A stretch of 25,522 bases of DNA from positions 1 through 25,522 of the forward strand of contig LPNZ01008619.1 in assembly GCA_001655205.1 (NCBI GenBank), read 5' to 3'. The notes beneath the pieces were generated by a model. The model worked only from the letters and a program-made list of their open reading frames with translations, did not search any database and was not told where the DNA came from. Below are positions 1 through 10,300 of this stretch, one piece after another (position 1 is the stretch's first letter; each line of letters begins with the position of its first letter). This DNA is from Lenisia limosa (lineage: Eukaryota; Breviatea). The translations under genes and the position numbers were made by a program.

Positions 1-3000
1 CTACATCCTGCCGCCCAATACGCTGTGGAGTCAAACCATCCCCCAGGTATGAGAATATAACATTACATTTGGCAAGTAAAAAAGGGCATGTTTGACGACT
101 TTGACAGGCCTCTATTCATTATTGACCCATACAGCAAGACCTTCGTAAAGATGATGAGAACTCGCGTGACACTTGCAGCATCGAAATCAAAGTAAGCCCA
201 TCATTACATGGCTTTAGATGACATCCCATCATTACATGGCTTTAGATTGAAGACGAAAGTCCCTTTTGGCCCGATACCACTCTTATTGAGGAAAATGTGG
301 ANNNNNNNNNNNNNNNNNNNNNNNNNNNNNNNNNNNNNNNNNNNNNNNNNNNNNNNNNNNNNNNNNNNNNNNNNNNNNNNNNNNNNNNNNNNNNNNNNNN
401 NNNNNNNNNNNNNNNNNNNNNNNNNNNNNNNNNNNNNNNNNNNNNNNNNNNNNNNAAATTTTCCAATATTACTCCTCCCCCCCAGAACGGAGACGGCGCG
501 CTGCATGTTTTGACCGGTCCAATGGGCATAGAAGTGGGCGTTATGGTGCGGGTGGTGCCCGTGCGTACGGCCTGGGTGGAAACTGAGAACGACATCGTCT
601 CTGATGGTTGGTGCTCTTAAACGTGTCTTTTCCCAGTTTTACTGTCTCCTTATTTTGCCATTTTTACTGTGTCCTTGTTTTTCCAGTTTTGACAGTTGCA
701 GTGTTCGCTTGGGTCGCAAGTCGCTATGCAAAGCACCTACAAACACCTTCACAATGGGCTTTGAAGCAGGACAAAGGTGGGGCCAACTTCACTCTTCGAT
801 TTACTACACCTCCGCACTATATCTTTGACATATTTGTCACATTCAAACCCAGTAACACCCCCTGTTGACACCTCAGAATCGCCAGTACCGTCCCTCTCAA
901 TTGTGACTGACGCTTTGGGCTCGATAGTTGAAGAGGCGTCTTCAGTGGGGGGTAGCTTTGGGCATTTGTCATTTATAACCCCTTGATATTTGTTGTCGTT
1001 TGAATCCCTTTCTCGATATTTGCAATAACGCAGCAGAAAGCCGAGGAAGTCATTGAAACCGCCACTAAGCCCGCCAACCCCCCTCCTGCACCATTCGCCC
1101 CAGTTGTAGGCTCACGTTCTTGAGGATTAGTCTCTTTGGGATTGTAAGGAGCTTGACCGTCACATTCCCTGTTCCTGTATCTATAACGGGGCGACTTTAC
1201 AGTTCCATTGATGTTCCAGTCAGTTCCCCAGCCAACTCCGTCAGTGGAGAGCCCTTCAGCCAAGGCCACTGATCCATGTGGGTATTGATATGCTCATGCG
1301 AGACGGATAAACACGCAATATCTGCCCATAGTTGGTCGATTATACTGACTATGACTACATAGGCCACGGAATTGCGTCCACGCCTTCCCTCCAAGGCTCC
1401 CCTGATGCTGCAGCCTCCCCTGCGTTCCTTGATGACTGCGACGCTCAGGTCGGAATTCGAGGGACGTTTCCTTTGCATGCATAGTAGTAAATGCGTTAAG
1501 GTTGAAGTGAAGAGTGTAAGATAAACTATTGGTCAAAGTATTTTGGCATACCTCGGTCTTCTCGCCTTCTCTTATATTCTGGCATGCCTCGGTCTTCTCG
1601 CCTCCTCTTATACCAACGTCACCAACGTCACCCCCCAGAAAATGATTGACGATCTGATGTCCGGTGTCTCCATTGTTCCGCCTAATCGTAAGGGGGCTCA
1701 ACTAGTTAATATGCTTATAAACATATATACATACATTTATACTATGTATACGTATACTGCATTAGACATTAAAAAAAAAAAGCTTGTATCTGGCTGAAGC
1801 CGTCCACACCATCATACTTATCTCTCTTGATATTGGATTATAGGATACTATTAATTCACCCAATCACTTGCCTTACAACTCTGTGCACACAGCTTTCTGA
1901 GTGCCTCCCCAGAATTCATATACATGTATACCTGGGGTCGACTCTCATTCCCTTCTCCAATATTCTCCATCGAAGTTTCCCTCTTGTCATCCCAGAAGTT
2001 GATTTGGGATTTTTTTGTTTCATAGATTACCCAATTTTACTCTTCCAGAAGTTTTTTTTTTTGTGTTTGGAGTTTCAGATTATTAGACGCCAATATTCTT
2101 CATCGAAATTTCCTTCGTTTTACTCCGCCAGAAGTTTCTTCGCCCCCTGTCGGGCTGTCCTCTCCCACACACAGCCCCCTTGTCTCCGTCATCCACAGCA
2201 CTGATGGGTCTTTCATTCCCCGCACTCTCGCCAACCTTCCTGTGGCTGCCCAGGTATGCTGGGCCTGAATAGCCCTTATGCTTGGACTTATGATTAGGAC
2301 TGTGCATCTGAGTCAGGTCAGTAACCACCCCCCAGCAAGCAGCCCAAGCCTTGCCGGCGTTTATGACGGTGGCGGAGGAGATTGTTGACACAGCGTGTTC
2401 TGGCATTCTTGGCTCGGATATCAAGCAGAAACGGTTAGTTCTTACTCTCCGATATCAACTGACTACCCCCCATGTAATAATATTCCCTCACCCCCTGAAG
2501 ATACGGTAACATCGAGTGGGTACTGGAGGCCGCGGCCCCTCCTCCACCGGCTGATGTCGTGCAAACCGTTTGAGGGGGCTCTATGGCGCAAATAAGAACT
2601 ACTGTAGACCTCTGTTGACTGCTTATGGAATTATTTTCATTTCAACCTTCCTTTTATGGTAACTTTGTACTTTTCAACCTTGCTTTTATGGTAACTATGT
2701 AGTGGGAAGATGCCGTCCGTGAATGGGAAGAGGACCGAATTGATGAGGAGCAAAATGCCATGGAAGCAGGGGATGACTTCCAGGTGGGGGGTGGTCCTTT
2801 TATCCACATATAGGAACCAAAAAGGACATTCTGATTGCAACTTACCATATAAGGAAATGACAGAAGAGGAAGAAATCCACGCCCAAGCCCGGCTCATGCC
2901 AGCGTACAACGTAACGTGGCGTCCGCGCCAGTTTTTAGACGCGGACGTGGAAGATGGTGTGGACCTCGCAGTGTCGGTGCATGCCGTTTCTGCCTCCGTG

Positions 3001-3952
3001 GGGTAATGGGCTATATCCTAGATAATCTGCTTTTGGTTTTCTTCGCTTCGGACCGTTGGGAAGCAATGGAGTAATATGAGTCATGAGAATAACGTCTCAG
3101 GTTCATGAATGCGTGGATCCTTGGTCACTGACAGGCGACATCTACCTGGAGGCTGGGGACNNNNNNNNNNNNNNNNNNNNNNNNNNNNNNNNNNNNNNNN
3201 NNNNNNNNNNNNNNNNNNNNNNNNNNNNNNNNNNNNNNNNNNNNNNNNNNNNNNNNNNNNNNNNNNNNNNNNNNNNNNNNNNNNNNNNNNNNNNNNNNNN
3301 NNNNNNNNNNNNNNNNNNNNNNNNNNNNNNNNNNNNNNNNNNNNNNNNNNNNNNNNNNNNNNNNNNNNNNNNNNNNNNNNNNNNNNNNNNNNNNNNNNNN
3401 TATTCCCTTCCCTGCCGGTCATGCTCCTTGCCACTACGAAGTCGCAAATGGGCGGACACTGCTCGTTCACTCTCAAGGTCCGTATTGTCGCCATATTATC
3501 CTTCCTATTCACTGAGTCATTCCATCTACTCCTCGGGTTTCAGAGTGAATTAGAGGAAGCGTTTATTTCCTCCAGTTTCCATCCCCTTCTTACGCCCCAG
3601 TTGAACGAGGATGATGTGGTGGTAGACGATACTTTGGCAGAAGCCGAGGTAGGGTGTTGGGAAGCTGTATTGCACGGTCCTGTATTGGGGGATATTGGCT
3701 CATCAAGTCCGAAAGGCCGTTCACTCCGCAGGTTGAGATACCCAGCCATCCTTGCCACCGCATAGTGGACATTGTGAGTAGCGGGTCTTCCTGTCGCGCC
3801 AGGTTCCTCGTGTCGGTTCTGCCTCTTACTGGTGAGAGGGGATCCTGGATTTTAGACATCTGCCAATACTGGATCGGATTCTTGACAGCTTAGATTGGCT
3901 GGCTCAAGCGAAGAAGTCGTGCATCAATACGCGAACAGCCTTCCCAGCGTAG
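1..3952 (+). CDS. Unrecognised single-pass membrane protein, 5'-partial, multi-exon
   Basis: I do not recognise the family. Phase-consistent exons: <1-46, 85-147 (or 85-191), 246-296, 486-606, 687-776, 853-944, 1034-1102, 1220-1277, 1363-1448, 1639-1687, 2132-2253, 2336-2433, 2501-2567, 2703-2783, 2854-2997, 3101->3160, gap, <3401-3477, 3544-3648, 3732-3773, 3803-3831, 3889-3952 (TAG stop). The first part (LFIIDPYS..., GDGALHVLTGPMG...) looks folded and is followed by one hydrophobic helix (VLTVAVFAWVASRYA, exon 687-776). After it comes a long tail rich in Pro, Ser and Glu, then an acidic segment (EWEEDRIDEEQ). This suggests a receptor-like or anchored protein with a disordered cytosolic tail, but that is inference. 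Exon 2501-2567 could instead end at the TGA at 2571, with a new gene starting at ATG 2656. I prefer one gene because donor GTTTGA at 2568 is in phase 0 with the exon at 2703. The 3' splicing after 3773 is the least certain part. Confidence 0.6.
197..245 (+). repeat. Tandem duplication of a 3' splice site
   Basis: A unit beginning CCCATCATTACATGGC and ending TTTAG occurs twice back to back. The second copy supplies the acceptor for the exon starting at 246. Confidence 0.7.
297..485 (+). mobile_element. Introner-like element filling an intron (gapped)
   Basis: The intron starts GTGGA after exon 246-296. It ends with the repeat's 3' end (TTTTCCAATATTACTCC, then a C-tract and CAG) directly before exon 486. 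The middle is an N-run. It is in sense orientation relative to the plus-strand gene. Confidence 0.6.
302..455. other. Assembly gap inside an intron
   Basis: Run of N within intron 297-485. The sequence right of the gap matches the 3' end of the introner-like repeat. Confidence 0.95.
687..776 (+). other. Predicted transmembrane exon of the left-hand gene
   Basis: This exon encodes a run of about 16 mostly hydrophobic residues (VLTVAVFAWVASRYAK) ending in basic residues, as expected for a stop-transfer helix with the C-terminus in the cytosol. Entry is phase 1 from 606 and exit is phase 1 into 853. Confidence 0.5.
1548..1619 (+). repeat. Two-copy 36-bp intronic tandem repeat
   Basis: Unit of about 36 bp (CTCGGTCTTCTCGCCT core) present twice in the pyrimidine-rich part of intron 1449-1638. 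Confidence 0.7.
1786..1912 (+). repeat. Dispersed repeat, copy 1
   Basis: Begins GTATCTGGCTGAAGC, contains TTGCCTTACAACTCT and ends GTGCCTCCCCAG. The ends match a copy at 22511-22673 in the lectin gene intron; the middles differ. A more decayed relative may lie near 7925-7980. Confidence 0.6.
1996..2048 (+). mobile_element. Introner-like element, short copy
   Basis: Sense-oriented copy containing TTTGTTTCATAGATTACCC and CCAATTTTACTC, ending in TTCCAG. It matches, in complement, the reference copy in intron 15898-16070. It lies inside intron 1688-2131. Confidence 0.6.
2642..2703 (+). repeat. Tandem duplication at an intron/exon junction
   Basis: A unit of about 32 bp (TTTCAACCTT...TTTTATGGTAACT) occurs twice. 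The second copy runs into the TAG acceptor at 2700-2702 before exon 2703. Confidence 0.65.
3161..3400. other. Assembly gap in the left-hand gene
   Basis: 240 N. Coding sequence flanks both sides, so at least one exon boundary is hidden. Confidence 0.95.
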
Positions 3953-4310
3953 CTCGTTTTTGATATCTGTTTTTTCTCTGTTTCTGATGTGTTTTATGTA
4001 GTCTAGTTTGGCTGTAACTGAGACCCACCTGTGAGGGTCTTCGTAAGTAGACCCCATAATTCATAGTTCATTGACACTCTCAAAAGGAGACTCCCTTCAT
4101 CGACACCCAACCCCAATTGACATATGAGCACCACACCCAGCTCGAGGCGTCGTTTAATAGTTGTAGAGTTCCCCTTACATGTTCTGTACATGAGCATCAT
4201 TAATAGGTGTAATACTGGCTAAAGCGTCAAAGAAATATATCTTATGAAAAACAAACAATAAACAGACAGAAAACTAAACTAGCCTAACACCGTACTGAAA
4301 AAATACCTAG
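3953..4310. other. Convergent intergenic region
   Basis: No coding frame that I can support lies between the stop of the plus-strand gene at 3952 and the minus-strand stop at 4311-4313. An AATAAA on the plus strand at 4257-4262 could be a polyadenylation signal, but it lies about 300 bp past the stop. Confidence 0.5.
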
Positions 4311-7300
4311 CTACAAAGAGGGAAGTCGATTCCCTGAGGGGGGCTGTTTCTTGCCCCTACCAATATGGCCTGAATTCCTCCGCGGACGCGTCATGGGTAA
4401 ACTATCAAGCCTTGGCGGGCCTTTGCCCAAATTAGGCAAGTGGCTGGGGTTTTCATTTGGCCCAGGCAGAAGGACACTACCCGATCCTTGTCTCGCGCCG
4501 TCAGCGGTGGGAGGCAGAATGCCGTGCCGCCTTGGCTCGGGGTGAACTGCCGGCATGGGGGGCGCGTACTGCGTGGTATCCGGGTGGTGCAGGGGGACAA
4601 GATGCTGCTTACTCCCAGGCCGTGAATGTAATTGGGCGGGCTGGGCCCTCTAGGGAGTAAAATTGGAAAATGTATGCGGTGAATTGGAGTAAAACTCTCA
4701 GAGTGAAGAAACTAGTTTTATCACTTTGCCACAAAGGAAAGCATCGTGGGGGGTAACTAATTTGAATTATCTTGGTAAAAAAGATAAATAGAGATGATCC
4801 TATGGAAACAAGAGTTTACAAACCTGCTGGGGAGGGGTCATGCCAAATGAGGAAATGGCGACGCCAACGTCTTCGTCAGAATCGGATAAAGTAATAGGAG
4901 CAAGTCGGCCGACAGGGGACTGTTTTGGTTAATAATTATGCCCAAATATAAGTAAAATAGTACCAAACCATTCGTCCTGAAACCCCTTGAAAATAGCCCC
5001 ATCATATGATATGAATCAATGAGGCTCACCCGTGAGTCTCTCAGGTACGCGGGAGAGAGGGGGGGCGAGATGGTGGACAGTTCAGTCGTCAGCGGAGCCA
5101 CTGACGCAGGGGTGGATATGGAGGACGGTGCTGCAGCTAAAGCGGCTAACGGGCCGGGCTGGAAGAGGGGTGTGAAAAGCTGAATTCAGCTGCCTGGGCA
5201 TTGGGAGTATCAATACCACTGAGTATGATCAGAGAGTTCTAACATATGAAATTACTAGGGCTTCACTTCCGTTCGAAAAAGGACTGAAGTGCACCTCACC
5301 CACCGAAGAAGGCGGGCTGAAGCTAGCAGCCGGCCGCATAGGCAGTACTTGTTGTGACGCTTCCGTTACCTCAAATCGAAGGGCGGTGGAATTGCTGTAC
5401 GTTCTAATGAATCAATCCAGGAGACTATTTAAGTTCTAAACTGATCCGAAAGAGAAGAGAACTACAATTGGTGTTTCGGTACTGCTTATCCGAAGGGGGG
5501 AAGAAGTAAAGAAGGGGCAGGTGCATAAGTGTCTCCACCCCTATACTCCGGTCCGGTGTCTCCANNNNNNNNNNNNNNNNNNNNNNNNNNNNNNNNNNNN
5601 NNNNNNNNNNNNNNNNNNNNNNNNNNNNNNNNNNNNNNNNNNNNNNNNNNNNNNNNNNNNNNNNNNNNNNNNNNNNNNNNNNNNNNNNNNNNNNNNNNNN
5701 NNNNNNNNNNNNNNNNNNNNNAGCCGGCGACACCTGAATGATGAACATTTGCTGCAGTTTGCATGAGAATCGCTATCAAATCATACTATCGATCTGGAAC
5801 AAATTCCCAATAAGCAACTATTGCATCAATTCCTCCACCTGCACCAACCGAAGTGTTTTGCTGTTCTGGTGGGAAGCTTCTCACTAGGCTTGGCGATTGG
5901 AAGTCGGCGATCTCACTGTCCTCGAAGTCATCGTCTACCTCGGCCAGGGCTCGGAGCAGGTCGTCTCGGTTGCCCTCAATGCCCAATCTAATGGTTGATT
6001 AACACAGAAATGCCCAAACTAATGGTCATTTAAAAGAAATGTCTAATGTTGAAAAAACGCAAAAACCGTGAAAATGGACAAGATCAGCTGTATACTTTCT
6101 CACCGAGCGGCCTCCTTCACCAGCTGAGTGCCTGCGGTCATGGGTCGACATTCATCCGGCCGCGCGGATCCAGAGCTTGAACCTGGGGGGAGTAAAATTG
6201 GAAAAATTATGAAACAAAAAANNNNNNNNNNNNNNNNNNNNNNNNNNNNNNNNNNNNNNNNNNNNNNNNNNNNNNNNNNNNNNNNNNNNNNNNNNNNNNN
6301 NNNTTTGAAATGAAAAAACGACAGACTTATGCCAATTCCTACTTGCAAGGGAGATTGAGCCGGACTTGTTCTTGTCCATGACTCTTCTCATAGCTGGTGA
6401 TGCGTCTTGCGGCTCTGCTGGCTCAAAGGTCAAGACATCGGCTCCGTTTGCTTCGGTTGGCTCCGCATTGGGCAGCTCGTGATGCTGAATGTGATCTTTA
6501 TGATCTTGGCTTTGTTGTTCATTCGGCTTGTTACTTTGATCCTGGTGATTAATGGGCTCATTACTGGCAACACTTAGGTCGTCATTAGGGCTGAAGAACT
6601 GATACTCTGCAGCATGGTCGTACGGTGACTGCGCGACCGGGGTTTGGAAGGACGAGAACATGACTTCCTTGTCCTGACCATAGGGACTCACACCAGTTGA
6701 TTCGCTGTCTACTCGAGACTGTGCGGATACTCCTGACGTCATGCTTGGTGCCTGCAGGGTTCTCTATCACGTCAATCTGGGTGCCAATCCGTCAGCCCCC
6801 ATGTCTATGAAATACACATTGGGTAGTATTTTACAGGTTGAAGTCGCCCAAAGAAGACATCTTGATACCCCCATTTCTCACATGATCATAAGAGTCATCA
6901 AGCCAGTCCTTGACAGCTGCTATTGGTTCATGCTGTGTCCTGGGCAAGTTCTCCGGGGACATAATGGTGGACACGCGCACCGGGACTGCAATTGGAATAA
7001 TAATTAAGGCTCTATGCAATGAACTAAACATTAATTTCAAAATTTGAAGTGACATATTGTCACAAGAACCCTATTCCAGACACTTTAATTTCAAATTTTG
7101 TCAACTACTTCTCTTAAAAAAATGAATTGCAAGGAGCCCTAGGTATTAATGAGGAGTATCAGTATGATGAAGGATAGGTCTAAAAGGTGCCACAAGCAAG
7201 GAAGTGGAAATGAGATCAGTTCATAGATGAAGAAATATGAAGCATGATTCAGTGGAGGAAATATTCATACCTGGGGGGTTGAAGTTGAGATCCTCGCCCT

Positions 7301-10300
7301 CAGGCTGGTTGCTGCTTGGTGTTGACGATCTGTTGATCAGAAATAGTTCAAAGAAGGTGAAGAATAAATTACCCGAGAACACTTTAATAGCATTTATTAA
7401 GAAGTAATTGAGAAACAGGGGTTATGAGCTCACGTATGTGCTTTGAACGGGGTGATGTAGAAGTCTGCTTGAAGTGTAGCAGCAGTATCTGTCTGGAGGC
7501 TCTTCTGGAGTGGTTAGCAAGCTAAAACTAGATAGATAATCAATCCTCGTGAATATGCTTGTTTCAAAGTTCAATACAAAGGCCGCACCCGAATATTAAG
7601 AGGAGACACGTTAGGCGGCATCAGCGGTCTGGACTGCGTCTACACCGCGAGTTAATAACCAGAAGGCAAGTCAATAACACAGGAAAACTCTTTTCAATGG
7701 TTCAAATTGAATCGCCGAAATTTAACCCAGATAATCGAAACAAGGAGGAAACAAATCCGCCCACCAAGGGAGCAAAAGCTTCGGCATCGTCACACACACT
7801 GCTGTTCGTCTTTTTCTCGACAGCAAAGCTGAAGTTGGCCAATTCGTCTTCACCCTCATCACTGCAAATCATGAAATGCGCTAGAAAGGCGTCTACTATT
7901 ATAACTCCAGGTATTGATGCTAGTATTATTAATTCACCAAACTATTTGTTACAATAGCACAAAGCTTTCCTGCTTCCCAAACAATGAAATATATTAACCC
8001 TTCAGATCACTCAGTTCTCGTAACTTTTCATGGCATGTATGTCCGTGCCATGCCATCGAACGCCCACCTGCTTGGAACGCCAGAAACTTGAACAATGCTG
8101 TCGGTATTAGAAACGTGCTCAGAGTGTCCGGCTTCTGACAAAACGGATCTAGGATCTACACTGTAAGGCTTCCGACAGAATGGATCTACAAGAAAATATC
8201 GATATCTATCAAAATCGCGACTCACCTCCTTCGGAAACTTTAGAAGACAATTGTCCGGAAGAGTTCTACAGGGTAAAACGATGGTCTTCTTTGGAAGCTA
8301 TACTTAACATAGCATTGCTGCCATATCAGTCCAACAATATCCCTGGCACCAATATCCCTGGCACAGCGATGGCAACTTACCGGTACTTGCGATCCAGGAC
8401 TGAGTGGAGGGAGGTTCTGAGATGCTTTGGACGCTCCAGGCTGATAAAGCGGTGTCAGCAGGTTCGGAGAGGAAGATGCAGGTGGCGACTCCTGTGGCTC
8501 AGCTCTAGGGGGGGAGTAAAATTGGGATACTTATCAACAAAATCAACTTTGGGGGAGAGGGGGGCTAAGTCCACAACATAGATACAGGACTCAAAGAGAT
8601 ATAAACCCCCCACTTTCTGACGCTGATGGGTCTTGAGGATACGTGGCTTTCGGACTCCATGAGAGCGTTCTGGTCACGTGCCGATGGGATGAAGGCTTCG
8701 TGCGATCCAGATGCTCTTCGTGTTGGCTAGGTTGGGAATAAATGAGATGTCATTCGGTATAATATATAATAATAAATAAAAAACAAAAAAAAAACGGGTG
8801 ATTCAATGAGGAACTCGAGAGATGCGACGTGATAATTGTCATTGATAGAGTAACTCAAGCAAGAGGCCCGGGTACCATTTGGATATCAGTATTCGACTTT
8901 GACGAGTTTCTTGAAGAAATTTTCAAACACTGGAGAGGCGTTAAAGGTAACACGACAAATATTGCCAAAATACAGAACAGCAATGTTCCACTTACGTCTT
9001 CCTGGTTTGCAATGGCAGCAACATGGGCTAGTTTCTCAAGAATGTACGCCTTAGTGTCCGGGTTCTCGGTGGCGTAATACGCACGGTAGTAATCCATATA
9101 AGCTGCCCGTGCCGCGGACTGATCCATTTTAGACTCAGAATCCGAACCCTAAAGTCGTTCATGTCAACAATATTGCAAATGTCACCATTTGTGTGAGAAA
9201 AAAAATCCAAAAGTGCTATCTCCGCAAACCTGCGACTTTGCATCATTGTTCTTTTCCTTATTGAAGGAATCCTGGGAGCCAATAGACGAAAAGCGCGAAA
9301 GTGAACCGTTGGAACGACTCATGAGGGAGCCTGGGTGTGTCAAGGGGTCACTGGAAGTGATGTTTACACACTCCATCATATAAGGTCATTACTGCATAAA
9401 ACACATTTATCGTGAGAGCATGTGAGAAAGTATATAACACTGGATGCGCGAAGTAACATATCATTTTTGGCAGTATTGAGTGCCTTATCTCTCTATCAGT
9501 CCACAAACTCTGAGAATCAGTGCGCATTTTGATGCCGGGTGGCAATGCTGGTTCGCCCTCTTCAAGTCCGTCTTCAATAGGCGCTGCCAAAGTCAAAACT
9601 GACCAACGTCCAAACAGAAAACAGTGTAAAAAACAGCAAGAATAAATGGGGAGCTGATGCGGCGTACCGAGGCTTCCGAGGCTGCCCTGGCTCAGACGGC
9701 TGCGGTGTGACCCACGACGTGAGAGCGTTTGGGGCGGCTGTAGGCGTAATATGCGAAATTAGGGGGTAAAACGAAGGAATTTCGATGAAAAATATTAGCG
9801 CAAAGGTACAAATCACAAACTGAATAATTGGGGGAGAGGGGATAGAAAGGGAAAATGTACGCGAAAAACAAAGCAAGACCTCACGAAGGTTGAACAACCC
9901 CCCACTGCTGAAGGCTGGTTTGAAGGAGACGCCTGGTTTCCTTGAGTGCCTAGTAACCCTGCGTTCGCCCCTGAATCGTAAAGTCCACCCAGGTTAGAAA
10001 CCTAAGTCAGGAAGAAGTGGGATGGGAAACGGAAAGCTAGATGGTTGCATTGTTAATTGGTATTTTCATAAAGTATGATCTGTATAAATACCACACTTCT
10101 GATATCCATATAATGCAGCTGTTCGTGTCCATATGAGGTAATTATGTTTACCAGTTACCGTAGGCAAAAGGCCCTGCTTACCCAGACTCATTTCGGGCAT
10201 GCTTCCTTCTGAGGGGTCTGATTCCTAATGGTTTAAGGGGCTGAGGGTTTCAATCAATCAACATGTCACTAATTCTGTCGAATAAATACACCTAGGGCTT

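Larger units (their letters stand above)
1688..2131 (+). repeat. Long intron with stacked repeat elements
   Basis: Intron of 444 nt between phase-1 exons 1639-1687 and 2132-2253. It contains a repeat shared with the right-hand lectin intron (1786-1912), a poly-A run at 1770-1780, and three successive pyrimidine-rich element ends. Each end finishes in CAG followed by AAG, at 1995/1996, 2048/2049 and 2131/2132. Only the last is used in my model. Confidence 0.65.

Noticed and set aside
208-620. Open frames running through N-runs
   Set aside because: Their length is an artefact of N translated as X.
2571-2658. Stop TGA at 2571 followed by a possible new start ATG at 2656
   Set aside because: A start codon alone in its own exon is unlikely, and donor GTTTGA at 2568 joins in phase to exon 2703, so one gene is the simpler model. 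It cannot be excluded.
4457-4660. Plus-strand open frame of about 67 residues with Arg/Ala/Gly-rich, protein-like composition
   Set aside because: The antisense strand here is the last cyclase exon (4311-4649). It is in phase with two upstream exons and preceded by an introner-like acceptor, which explains the open frame better.
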